Source: Candidatus Nanosyncoccus nanoralicus
Lineage (GTDB): Bacteria; Patescibacteriota; Saccharimonadia; Saccharimonadales; Saccharimonadaceae
Length of the DNA: 44,420 bases
Assembly: GCF_004138405.1 (NCBI RefSeq)
Contig: NZ_PRLL01000003.1
Location: 1 to 44,420, forward strand
Direction of reading: 5' to 3'
Positions 1 through 7,880 of this stretch are shown piece by piece. The notes beneath the pieces are model-generated. The model was given only the letters and a program-made list of their open reading frames with translations. It was not told the DNA's origin and searched no databases. The position numbers and the translations under genes were made by a program. Position 1 is the first letter of the stretch. Each line of letters opens with the position of its first letter.

Positions 1-191
1 TTTCTGTTTCTTAAATTTATATATTAACTACGAGTATCAAAATAGTTGATGTATATCTAAAAGTTTTTTGTATTTTTCTTCTCTTTGGTGTAATTTTTTG
101 GACAGTTGGTTATATTATCTTTGGAAAGATATTAAAAAAAATAAGGTTTAGGAAAATTATAATTTATAAAATCAAGATTTTATAAACAATA
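1..191. other. AT-rich intergenic stretch with an inverted repeat
   Basis: No gene is visible here; the stretch lies downstream of the ftsA-like gene, which reads leftward. Positions 163-173 and 176-186 form a perfect 11-base inverted repeat separated by AA. It could act as a weak transcription end for the leftward gene, but there is no convincing T-run after it, so I do not call a terminator. Confidence 0.4.
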
Positions 192-1541
192 CTAATTCTG
201 TAATAGTTTTGCTAATTTTGCTCTTAATCCAGTAGGTTCATCTGTTCCCGCCAAAGTATCAATAGCGACTCTAAGCAAGCCAAAAGCCGTAATGAATGAG
301 TAGTCAAGGTTTTCTTCTGTGGAATTCTCTATCCCGGGAATATCAACGTCATCAAGTAGATGCACAAGTGGTCGCCTTGAAAAAGGTAAATCGGTATACC
401 AATCACTTGTTGCAAGTTCTTCCTGCAACGCAGATAATCCAGCCCCACCACCGCAGAGTAAAATTTTTGTTGGTAGTGCTTCTACCAGGGGGAAATCCTC
501 TAATGCTACCGTAACGCCACCTAGCCACACTTCAATATTATCCGCAATTGCCTTGTTAATTTTTCTAGATCGTTCAGGCGTAGATAGGATTGTCTGAATT
601 TCATTCCTGTGTTCTGCTTCCGCTACAGTCTCTTCACGGTGTCTCAAAGTTAATTGATCTAACGAAACTCCCCCAATCTGTAGTTTTATAGCCTCTGCAG
701 TATCATAATCAAGGCCAGTCTTCGTAGCAATTTGATGGGTAAAGCTGCGGCCGCCAATTCCAAACATTTTTGTTCCTTCGACACCGCCATCATCAACTAC
801 TGCAATATCAGTGGTTCCACCACCAATGTCCATCACAATTGCCGAAAAATTTGAGTCTAGTTCATTCCCGAGACAGGCACGACATACTGCAAAAGGTTCT
901 ACTGCGACAGCTAAGAGATCCAAATTAAGCTCCGCACAGACCTTTTCAATCGCTGAAATATGTACAAGCGGTGCAAATGCTGTATAAAACTGAATCATTA
1001 AATCAGATCCCTTAAAACCAATTGGATTTGAAACCTTATATCCGTCAATTGACAGGGAAACAATCGCAGAATTAATTAGTCGAACCTCAACTTCAGGATT
1101 ATCGGTCTCAAGCGCAATTTCTTGTCTCGCCTGCTCGCCGGCCTTATCCTGAACCTTTTGAATGATCTGTTGCATTTCATTATCAGAGATTGGCTTATTG
1201 CTGTCTTTGCGCTTATATCTCACTGTCCTGGTATTACCTTTAATTAGCTCCCCAGCAATCCCCACTACGCAAGTCCTTGAAACTACGCCGGCCATTTCCT
1301 CGGCACGAGATAGGGCTTTTTCGCAAGTTGAAACCACTGCTTGGATATCGGCAATTGCCCCTGCATACATATTTCCCATACTCTGGTGCTCTTTAGCTAC
1401 ACCAATAATATTTAGATTGTCGTCGCTAGTTTTTTCGGCAATCACAGCCTTCACAAATTCTGTACCAATATCAAGGGCCAACAAAATATTCTCGGGCTTA
1501 ATTTTATGCGCTGTTGTTGTCTCTTGTTTAGTACCTTGCAT
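192..1541 (-). CDS. ftsA: FtsA-like cell-division ATPase (actin/Hsp70 fold)
   Basis: This 449-residue protein has the FtsA fold: an N-terminal phosphate-1 motif (LALDIGTEFVKAVI, about residues 21-34), a region consistent with an SHS2/1C domain, and a phosphate-2 motif (DIGGGTTDIAVV, about 238-249). A later LLCGGGAGL stretch fits the adenosine motif. The C-terminal end (RAKLAKLLQN) is short, basic and amphipathic, like the membrane-targeting helix of FtsA. FtsA tethers FtsZ filaments to the membrane at the septum. PilM and other SHS2 ATPases are relatives, but the length and C-terminal helix favour FtsA. The stop is TAG. An FtsZ gene may lie to the left, outside the window. The gene diverges from nusA. 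Confidence 0.82.
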   Translation of the reverse strand: MQGTKQETTTAHKIKPENILLALDIGTEFVKAVIAEKTSDDNLNIIGVAKEHQSMGNMYAGAIADIQAVVSTCEKALSRAEEMAGVVSRTCVVGIAGELIKGNTRTVRYKRKDSNKPISDNEMQQIIQKVQDKAGEQARQEIALETDNPEVEVRLINSAIVSLSIDGYKVSNPIGFKGSDLMIQFYTAFAPLVHISAIEKVCAELNLDLLAVAVEPFAVCRACLGNELDSNFSAIVMDIGGGTTDIAVVDDGGVEGTKMFGIGGRSFTHQIATKTGLDYDTAEAIKLQIGGVSLDQLTLRHREETVAEAEHRNEIQTILSTPERSRKINKAIADNIEVWLGGVTVALEDFPLVEALPTKILLCGGGAGLSALQEELATSDWYTDLPFSRRPLVHLLDDVDIPGIENSTEENLDYSFITAFGLLRVAIDTLAGTDEPTGLRAKLAKLLQN

Positions 1542-1565
1542 AACTCTCTTTATTTAGTTAATCTT

Positions 1566-1574
1566 ATTATACCA
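1566..1574 (-). promoter_or_regulatory. Extended -10 promoter of the ftsA-like gene
   Basis: On the minus strand this reads TGG-TATAAT, a consensus extended -10. Its 3' end lies 25 nt before the start codon, so the transcript has a short leader with a purine-rich AAAGAGAG ribosome-binding stretch. Confidence 0.65.
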
Positions 1575-1613
1575 CAAGCAGAATATTTTCTGTTTGCTAT
1601 TCTGAGTGAAGTT

Positions 1614-1622
1614 TGCTATAAT
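1614..1622 (+). promoter_or_regulatory. Extended -10 promoter of nusA
   Basis: TGC-TATAAT, a perfect extended -10. Transcription should begin near 1629, leaving a leader of about 90 nt before nusA. Confidence 0.65.
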
Positions 1623-1631
1623 AAAAACATA

Positions 1632-1677
1632 CTTGAATATTCTATCCGGCCGAAAGGTCGGATATTTTAGACTCAAG
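1632..1677 (+). promoter_or_regulatory. Structured nusA leader (GAAA-tetraloop hairpin)
   Basis: TATCCGGCC (1643-1651) pairs with GGTCGGATA (1656-1664) around a GAAA tetraloop, with one G-U pair. An outer CTTGA/TCAAG helix (1632-1636 with 1673-1677) encloses it. The element sits in the untranslated leader of nusA. NusA autoregulates through its leader in some bacteria, so a control role is possible but is inference. Confidence 0.5.
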
Positions 1678-1718
1678 CTCGATAGATAAATAATTTATAT
1701 GAAAATAGAAAGGATTAA

Positions 1719-2822
1719 ATGGAGGGATTAGATCTTAAACAAATGTCCTCAATGGTCAAAGTCATCTCAGAGGAAAAAGGCTTACCAGAGGAGGTAGTCT
1801 TAAATATTATTGAAACCGCTATTGCTGCCGCTTGGCGCAAAGAAGAAGGTGATAAGGATATGAACGTTCGCGCTGTCCTTAATCTTGACAATGGTGAAGC
1901 TGAAGTATATGTTGCTAAGGAAGTCATTGAAGATGGTCTAGCATATAATCCAGCCACCGAAATCCCAGCCGACCTTGCTGGCGGTAAGGAAATTGGCGAA
2001 ATTGTTGAAGAATCACACAAGGTTACCACCTTTGGTCGTGTTGCTTCTATGACCGCCAAACAAGTCATCGTTCAGCGTCTTCGCGAAGCAGAGCATGACG
2101 CTATTCTCACTGCTTATGAAGATAAAGTTAATACTCTTATTAATGGTACAATTTCCCGCGTCGAACCACGCCTTGTTCGCGTAGATCTTGGTAAGGCTAC
2201 TGGTTTAATGCTAAAGCAAGATCAGATCGAGGGTGAATATTATAAAGTAGGTTCACGCATTAAAGTTCTCATTAAGGCTATTGAGCGCAATGAACGTGGC
2301 GCTGACTTACTGGTTTCTCGTGGTTCATCTGAATTCATTAAGCAGCTTTTCGTACAAGAAGTTCCTGAAATTGAAAATGGTACTGTTGAAATTCATGCCA
2401 TTGCGCGTGAGCCGGGTCGTCGTACCAAGATTGCAGTTTCTTCATCCGTCCCTGGCGTAGATCCTGTCGGTACCTTCGTGGGTGGTCGTGGCGTCCGTGT
2501 TCAGGCTGTGATGAATGAAATTGGTGATCGTGAAAAAATTGATATTGTCAACTGGAGCGATAATATGTCTGAATATATTCGTGAAGCACTCAGTCCAGCT
2601 GAAATTATTAAGGTCGAGCTTGAAGATAAGCGTGCCAAGGTTTATGTCTCAGAAGACCAGCAGTCGGTAGCTATTGGTCGCCAGGGGCAAAACGTACGCC
2701 TTGCTTCTAAGCTAACTGGTATTGAGCTTGATATCGAACTTGCAGAGGCTCCAAAGAAGAAAAAGCGTGGCAACGCTGAGGATTCTCTCCTTTCTGCCCT
2801 CGAAGACAGTTCTGAAGAGTAA
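1719..2822 (+). CDS. nusA: Transcription termination/antitermination factor NusA
   Basis: NusA binds RNA polymerase and nascent RNA and modulates pausing, termination and antitermination. The 367-residue protein has the N-terminal RNAP-binding domain, then an S1 domain (about 133-200, starting near NTLINGTISRVEPRLVRVDL), then two KH domains with typical motifs (REPGRRTKIAVSS, VGGRGVRVQAV and later AIGRQGQNVRLASKL). It lacks the acidic C-terminal AR repeats of the E. coli protein, as many bacteria do. The start is set by an AAAGGA ribosome-binding site a few bases upstream. It has its own promoter and ends at a strong bidirectional terminator. Confidence 0.95.
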   Translation: MEGLDLKQMSSMVKVISEEKGLPEEVVLNIIETAIAAAWRKEEGDKDMNVRAVLNLDNGEAEVYVAKEVIEDGLAYNPATEIPADLAGGKEIGEIVEESHKVTTFGRVASMTAKQVIVQRLREAEHDAILTAYEDKVNTLINGTISRVEPRLVRVDLGKATGLMLKQDQIEGEYYKVGSRIKVLIKAIERNERGADLLVSRGSSEFIKQLFVQEVPEIENGTVEIHAIAREPGRRTKIAVSSSVPGVDPVGTFVGGRGVRVQAVMNEIGDREKIDIVNWSDNMSEYIREALSPAEIIKVELEDKRAKVYVSEDQQSVAIGRQGQNVRLASKLTGIELDIELAEAPKKKKRGNAEDSLLSALEDSSEE

Positions 2823-2824
2823 TC

Positions 2825-2854
2825 AAATAGACCCCTAACGGGGTCTATTTTTTT
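2825..2854. terminator. Bidirectional Rho-independent terminator (nusA / pseudouridine synthase)
   Basis: A perfect 11-bp stem (2825-2835 with 2840-2850) with a TAAC loop runs into a T-run on the + strand. On the minus strand it has a shorter T-run, so it probably also serves the convergent pseudouridine synthase gene. Confidence 0.9.
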
Positions 2855-2859
2855 GATCA

Positions 2860-3543
2860 TTATTTTTTAACTTCCAGGTATTGACCAGGCTTCAAATCAC
2901 CAAGTTGATATTTACCAAATTCAATACGGTGAAGCGTTGTAACTTCATAGCCAAGCGCCGCAAACGTGCGACGAATTTGGCGATTCCTACCTTCACTCAT
3001 CTCAACCTGAAGATTTTTCCCAGTTATCTGGCCACTCTCATCCGGAAGTTTGGTTAAAAATAACTTACTTACTCCGTCTGGCAATGTTATACCAATGTCA
3101 GAAATCATCTGCTGATGTAACGGGGCTATTGCGTGATCAAGCTCCACGATATAGGTCTTAATTTTGAAGAATTTTGGATGCGTCATCTCAAACGCGAAGT
3201 TACCGTCATCGGTTAAGAGTATTAATCCAGAACTATCCTTGTCAAGTCGTCCGACTGTCTTTAAAGCTTGCCATTTCTCTGGTAATAATTCGTAGAGAGT
3301 GGGGGTATTGCCTTGTTGTCTTCTAGAAGAGACATAACCGCGTGGCTTATTCAACATCAAATAAGTGTATTGATGGGGAAAATCCACCTTTTTATTGTCC
3401 ACTAAGATATCCTGCGCCTCGAGAACTTGCATTCCAAGCTCGGCGATTCTCTCATCAACCTTAACTCGTCCAGAATTAATCAGATTATCAGCATCTCTTC
3501 GTGAAATCCCCAGTCGTTCTGCTAAAAATTTATTTAAACGCAT
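2860..3543 (-). CDS. rRNA pseudouridine synthase, RsuA/RluB/E/F family
   Basis: The 227-residue protein isomerises a uridine in rRNA to pseudouridine. It has an N-terminal S4 RNA-binding domain (about residues 1-48, MRLNKFLAERLGISRR) and a catalytic domain with the family motif GRLDKDSSGL; the expected catalytic Asp is D101. The later motif EGRNRQIRRTFAALG is typical of the RluB/RsuA branch. The exact target uridine cannot be read from the sequence. The start codon lies 7 nt after an extended -10 box, so the mRNA is probably leaderless. It converges on nusA through a shared terminator. Confidence 0.92.
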   Translation of the reverse strand: MRLNKFLAERLGISRRDADNLINSGRVKVDERIAELGMQVLEAQDILVDNKKVDFPHQYTYLMLNKPRGYVSSRRQQGNTPTLYELLPEKWQALKTVGRLDKDSSGLILLTDDGNFAFEMTHPKFFKIKTYIVELDHAIAPLHQQMISDIGITLPDGVSKLFLTKLPDESGQITGKNLQVEMSEGRNRQIRRTFAALGYEVTTLHRIEFGKYQLGDLKPGQYLEVKK

Positions 3544-3549
3544 ATCGTA

Positions 3550-3558
3550 AATATATCA
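3550..3558 (-). promoter_or_regulatory. Extended -10, leaderless promoter of the pseudouridine synthase gene
   Basis: On the minus strand: TGA-TATATT, then six bases, then ATG. The predicted transcription start falls on the start codon. The hexamer is weaker than others in the window. Confidence 0.5.
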
Positions 3559-3570
3559 TATATGTGATAT

Positions 3571-4377
3571 TTATATAGACCCCATCCCACCCAAAATTTG
3601 GTCCATCTGATCTTTAATATTCATTCCACTTTCATCCGTGACTGAATTAATTGAGTAGGCGTCATTTTGTGGGTTAGGTGCCTGTGTATTCTGAGGTACT
3701 GGAGTTTGGACTTGGTTAAAAGATGGACCTTGAGAAGTAGATTGTTGTGTAAAGGCTGTATTGGGCTGTTCGTAAACTGGTTGATTAGAAAAATCAGGAG
3801 TAATTTGTTGTGTAGCAGTCTGTTGTGTCACCGGTTGCTGCATTACCTGTGGCTGATTTTGTGAAACAGTATACTGTTCTGCTTGTGGCTGATTCTGCGG
3901 AATTGTATATTGTTCTACCTGTTGTTGAACCTGGAATACACCACTACCATCTATAGGTTGGTTAAAACCCGACTCAGTACTCATTGTGCTAGATGTCCCT
4001 ACTCCAGTATTTTGATCCAGGACTTCATGCACTGCATTTACTACATCCTCGATGCCAACCTGAGATTTAACCAAAAAACGGTCAGCCCCCAAGCTCTCGC
4101 CGCGCTCCCTCTGGTCATCTGAAGAAAGTGCGGTCATCATAATCACCTTAATATCCTTTGTCTCAGGAGTCGAACGCAGAATGTCTAGCATATCAAATCC
4201 TGAAATCTTTGGCATCATAACGTCTGATATGATTAAATCTGGTCTTTCGCGTACCGCAACGGCTAATGCCTCCTCGCCATCTCCAGCTGGTACAATCTCA
4301 TAGCCTTCCGCTGTTAAGCGAATTCCATAGATTTCTCTTAAGCTTTGATCATCTTCGACAAGTAATATTTTTGCCAT
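3571..4377 (-). CDS. Response regulator receiver with Gln/Pro-rich tail, no output domain
   Basis: Residues 1-125 form a CheY-type receiver: acidic pair D9-D10, phospho-acceptor D52 (IISDVMMP), T82 and conserved K104. There is no DNA-binding domain. Residues about 135-245 are a low-complexity tail rich in Gln, Pro, Thr and Asn, with repeated units such as QNQPQAEQYTV. The protein ends in a short predicted helix (NIKDQMDQILGGMGSI). It starts 9 nt downstream of the histidine kinase, with an AAAGGAT ribosome-binding site, so the two form an operon and presumably a phosphorelay pair. Signalling is probably through protein contact rather than DNA binding. Confidence 0.88.
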   Translation of the reverse strand: MAKILLVEDDQSLREIYGIRLTAEGYEIVPAGDGEEALAVAVRERPDLIISDVMMPKISGFDMLDILRSTPETKDIKVIMMTALSSDDQRERGESLGADRFLVKSQVGIEDVVNAVHEVLDQNTGVGTSSTMSTESGFNQPIDGSGVFQVQQQVEQYTIPQNQPQAEQYTVSQNQPQVMQQPVTQQTATQQITPDFSNQPVYEQPNTAFTQQSTSQGPSFNQVQTPVPQNTQAPNPQNDAYSINSVTDESGMNIKDQMDQILGGMGSI

Positions 4378-4386
4378 ATCTATCCT

Positions 4387-6090
4387 TTAATTATTATTTG
4401 GTAATTGTTGATTATCGCTTGTAGGTTGCGGGTTATTTAATGGCTGCGTTGCTGCCGTCTGTAAAGGCTGATGCGGAGACTGTAAAGGTTGTTGCGGAGG
4501 TTGTAAAGGCTGCATGTTTGGCTGTGATAACTGTACTGGTTGTGACAAAGCCGGTTGCTGCATGGCGGGCGGCTGCTGTGTCACCGGTTGTGAGAACTGT
4601 GTCATCGCTGACTGCTGTATAGTCGGCTGCGCAACTGATTGTAATCCTTGGGGTACTACTGGCTGTGATGACTGTATTGGAGTAGTCTCCTGTATTGAAG
4701 GCTGTGGGGTCTGTTGTGTAGGTGATTGTATGGTCATAGGTTGTGGGGTTTGTTGTATGGGTGACTGTACAACCTCAGGTTGCGTCGTCGGCTGCATCAT
4801 TGGTTGAGAAATAGCCGCTTGTGGATCCTGCATCGTTGGTTGAGTAGGAAGCGTTTGTGTGTTCTGACTCATTGCCTCAATATTAGAGGCAATCTGTTTT
4901 CGACGTTGATATTCTTCAGCTGTAATGCGAGGGAATGAAAGGTAAAAGGTGGAGCCTTCACCAAATGAACTCTCCGCCCAAACCTTACCCCCCATTGCCT
5001 CAACTCTCTGTTTAACCAGATAAAGTCCAAGACCAGTTCCGCCCACTGTTCGAGTTTGCGAATTATCTGCACGATAAAATTTCTGAAAAACATGCTTAAG
5101 GTCATCTGGGGAAATCCCGATTCCAGTATCGGTTACATTAATTAAAACACGGTCATCATCCCCACGTACATTCACCCAAATCCCTCCACCAGAGGCCGTA
5201 TACTTAATTGCATTTTCCACCAAGTTATTTACAGCTTCACGTAGAAAATCAATGTCAACACTTGCGTAAACTTCCTGATTAACTACCCTAGTTGTATTAT
5301 CTGATCTTGCCGCATTGGCGCCAAAGGTGTAATGAATACCTTTTTCACTCATCATTGGCACTTGACCATTGGCAATCGATCGCACCGTTGAGGCCATCTC
5401 AACAGGGGTGAGCTGTACTCGGATTTTCTTATCATCCAATTTTGTAACATCGAGCAAGTCCTTAAATAATCGACCTAAGTGTTTCGACGACGCGTGGGCT
5501 TCCTCAAGATATTTTCTAGCACGTTCATCGATTGTTGCAGTTTTAGGATTTAAAGCTAACCCCAAATATCCCTCAATCGAAGCAACTGGCGTGCGCATTT
5601 CATGCGACGCTGTCGATATAAAGTCTGCCTGCTCGCCTTCTTCCTCGAGTTCTCGCGCAATGTCACGCAGTGTGATAATTCGCTCATTTTGGCCAGTGGT
5701 GGTACAAACTACAGAAATTGCTACCGGCCTCCTCTGTTCCTGAACACTCACTAATATCAGATCGCGAGTCTCAAAATTTTCACCGTTCATCACGGCTCTG
5801 AGTACGGGATTAACATCATCTTCAATTTTCGCACCTTCAGAGTTTTCAAGATTGAGAATTGAAGCAAGTTGTAGATTTTCGACCATATTTGGGTCACTCG
5901 TCCCAAGCAGTCTCATCGCAGCTGGATTGACTAATACAACAATTCCAGAAGAGTGAACAATCATTACGCCTTCGTCGATCGAATTCAATACTAAATTAGC
6001 AAGATTAGCCGACTGCGCTGTAGCCGGATTTTGTGGTGCCTGTCCGTTGTTAATTGGCTCCTTTTTCTTAATCAAGTTAAAAATACTCAT
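4387..6090 (-). CDS. Soluble PAS-domain sensor histidine kinase with Gln/Pro-rich tail
   Basis: The 567-residue kinase has no membrane segment. A PAS domain (about residues 30-140) precedes the dimerisation/phosphoacceptor helix with H163 (STASHEMRTPVAS) and a HATPase_c domain (N box NLVENAIKYT, then DTGIGIS and GGTGLGLYLV). This architecture resembles PhoR/WalK/VicK-type kinases stripped of their membrane part. From about residue 440 to the end it is a Gln/Pro-rich low-complexity tail like that of its partner regulator just downstream. The signal is unknown. The start codon lies 8 nt after an extended -10, and the gene diverges from the one at 6138. Confidence 0.9.
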   Translation of the reverse strand: MSIFNLIKKKEPINNGQAPQNPATAQSANLANLVLNSIDEGVMIVHSSGIVVLVNPAAMRLLGTSDPNMVENLQLASILNLENSEGAKIEDDVNPVLRAVMNGENFETRDLILVSVQEQRRPVAISVVCTTTGQNERIITLRDIARELEEEGEQADFISTASHEMRTPVASIEGYLGLALNPKTATIDERARKYLEEAHASSKHLGRLFKDLLDVTKLDDKKIRVQLTPVEMASTVRSIANGQVPMMSEKGIHYTFGANAARSDNTTRVVNQEVYASVDIDFLREAVNNLVENAIKYTASGGGIWVNVRGDDDRVLINVTDTGIGISPDDLKHVFQKFYRADNSQTRTVGGTGLGLYLVKQRVEAMGGKVWAESSFGEGSTFYLSFPRITAEEYQRRKQIASNIEAMSQNTQTLPTQPTMQDPQAAISQPMMQPTTQPEVVQSPIQQTPQPMTIQSPTQQTPQPSIQETTPIQSSQPVVPQGLQSVAQPTIQQSAMTQFSQPVTQQPPAMQQPALSQPVQLSQPNMQPLQPPQQPLQSPHQPLQTAATQPLNNPQPTSDNQQLPNNN

Positions 6091-6097
6091 TGCCTAA

Positions 6098-6106
6098 ATT
6101 TTAACA
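6098..6106 (-). promoter_or_regulatory. Extended -10, leaderless promoter of the histidine kinase operon
   Basis: On the minus strand: TGT-TAAAAT, ending 8 nt before the start codon. The whole divergent control region between the kinase and the gene at 6138 is only 47 nt. Confidence 0.6.
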
Positions 6107-6122
6107 TAAAAACTATGTAATG

Positions 6123-6131
6123 TGATAAAAT
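6123..6131 (+). promoter_or_regulatory. Extended -10, leaderless promoter of the 6138 gene
   Basis: TGA-TAAAAT, ending 7 nt before the ATG at 6138. A CGGAG lies only 2 nt from the ATG, too close for a normal Shine-Dalgarno pairing. Confidence 0.6.
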
Positions 6132-6137
6132 CGGAGC

Positions 6138-7871
6138 ATGAATAAGGACACCTACTATATAGAGCCAGAGGATGATATTACCGATATTATCAATCATCTT
6201 AAGTCGTCAAAACAAAAAGTGGTCGCTCTCGTTCCGCCCAAAAAACTTAGCGTTCTGCGTAGTGCTATTAATCTAAAATTAATCGCAAAAACAGCAAAAA
6301 ATCTCGATAAAGCCGTCGTCATCGTTACGCTTGATCCAGTATTGATGAAATTAGCAGCCGTATCTGGCCTACCTTTTTCCAAAAACCTTCAATCTAGACC
6401 AGTTCTGCCAAGCGAATATAAAGATGCTCCAATTTCTAATAAATCGAGCTTAAAGAGTCAGGATATCAGTGAGCTTGATGATGTAGAAGAGTCTGAACAA
6501 GGTGTCTCCCAGGCTTCAAAAACTACTGAGTCTCAACCAGTCAAAAAAGCTGAACCAAAAGACATTACAAAAGATAGCTTGACCTCAGCGAACAAATCGA
6601 AGTCAAACCTAGTAGAAGATCTAGATTCTAATGAACTTGAGCAACAAACAGAGGAAAGTGGTGAAAAATCCGTCAAGAAGATTCCGACTTTTGAGTCCCT
6701 TAGGAAATGGATCATATTAGGCGTTGCTCTGTTCATTGTTTTAATTATTGGTAGCGTCTGGGCCTTTGTCCTTGCACCAGCCGCTAAAATTATGGTAAAG
6801 ATTAAAACCACACCAGATAATTTCTCCGAGAATATTACACTAGTTGCTGCAGCTGACCAAGCTGTTAATAAAGAAGGTAAAATTCTGCTTGAATCAGAAA
6901 CGCTTGAAAAAGAAAGTCCCATTGAATTTGAAGCCACCGGTGAACGCAATGATGGTGAAAAAGCAAGTGGTAAGCTGACCCTCACTGCCAATTTCAGTTT
7001 TTCCACCTCAACTGCTTCGCCAAGTAATCCTGACCGTATTTCGGTGCCAATTGGCAGCGCCTTTGCGAAGGGAAATCTTAATTATCTCACCATTGTTAGT
7101 ACTGATTTTAGTTGGGATGGTTCCACTACTAGCTGTACTGTGCGTACCACTAATACCTGTCAGATTCGTAAGACCGTTGATGTGGTTGCCTTTGAAGGGG
7201 GTACTAGATTCAATATTGACCCGGTTGCTTCTGGTTGGCAGTCTTCAGTCGAAAAAGTTGACGCCTTTAATTCCAGTGCCTTCACTGGTGGTACCGATAA
7301 AATTGTTAAAATCGTTACCGCAAGTGACGTTGAAAAGGCTAAGAATCAGGCCAATCAAATTGACGACGGTAAAGAGGAATTATTTGCCAAGGTTAAGGAA
7401 ACCGAACTGAAGATAGAGGCAAGCTATAAAAAGACTCTTGGCGATGCTACTTCTAGCCCTGCCATCGGGGAGGTCGCTGCGGAAGGAAAAGCTAAGTTGC
7501 TTGCAAAAGTTACTTATAAGGTAAATGTCCTTGATAAGTCAGCAATTGAAGAATATATCCGCACTCTTGTCAGTAGTCGCCTTGGGGAAGACCAGAAAAT
7601 TTATGAAATCGGTTCATTATTCATTGAGCGCTTCCAAGAAAATAATGCGACCTCCGCTAAGCTTAAAGCCATTGTCAAAACTGGTCCAGAAGTCACGGAG
7701 AAAACTGTTCTTGATAAGTCCCTTGGCAAGAAAATTGGCGAAGTTACTACCTTAATTAAGTCCATCAATGGCGTTAGTGAAGTTAAGGTTGACACTTCCT
7801 TCCCATGGGTGCGCAGCATTCCAGAAGATATTAATAAAGTTAGTGTAAATATTACAATTGAAGAAAACTAA
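6138..7871 (+). CDS. Single-pass membrane protein, baseplate-J-like type (function unknown)
   Basis: The 577-residue protein has an N-terminal globular part (about 1-92) with alternating strands and helices (KVVALVPPKKLSVLRSAINL, VVIVTLDPVLMKLAAVSGLP). A charged Ser/Lys/Glu-rich linker (about 93-185) follows, then one membrane helix (about 190-212), then a large external region. The external part contains a segment (ERNDGEKASGKLTLTANF, VPIGSAFAKGNLNYLTIVST, VDVVAFEGGTRFNIDP) resembling the baseplate J/gp47-type domain often annotated in CPR membrane proteins. That match is from memory of the family style, not a search. It is first in a wall-related gene set, followed after 9 nt by the RuvX-MltG fusion. 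A surface or wall role is inferred. Confidence 0.75.
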   Translation: MNKDTYYIEPEDDITDIINHLKSSKQKVVALVPPKKLSVLRSAINLKLIAKTAKNLDKAVVIVTLDPVLMKLAAVSGLPFSKNLQSRPVLPSEYKDAPISNKSSLKSQDISELDDVEESEQGVSQASKTTESQPVKKAEPKDITKDSLTSANKSKSNLVEDLDSNELEQQTEESGEKSVKKIPTFESLRKWIILGVALFIVLIIGSVWAFVLAPAAKIMVKIKTTPDNFSENITLVAAADQAVNKEGKILLESETLEKESPIEFEATGERNDGEKASGKLTLTANFSFSTSTASPSNPDRISVPIGSAFAKGNLNYLTIVSTDFSWDGSTTSCTVRTTNTCQIRKTVDVVAFEGGTRFNIDPVASGWQSSVEKVDAFNSSAFTGGTDKIVKIVTASDVEKAKNQANQIDDGKEELFAKVKETELKIEASYKKTLGDATSSPAIGEVAAEGKAKLLAKVTYKVNVLDKSAIEEYIRTLVSSRLGEDQKIYEIGSLFIERFQENNATSAKLKAIVKTGPEVTEKTVLDKSLGKKIGEVTTLIKSINGVSEVKVDTSFPWVRSIPEDINKVSVNITIEEN

Positions 7872-7880
7872 GGTGGTGAG

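Noticed and set aside
4514..4807. A Cys-rich ORF on the plus strand
   Set aside because: It is the antisense reading of the Gln/Pro-rich tail of the histidine kinase. CAA/CAG-rich coding sequence gives Cys-rich frames on the other strand by chance.
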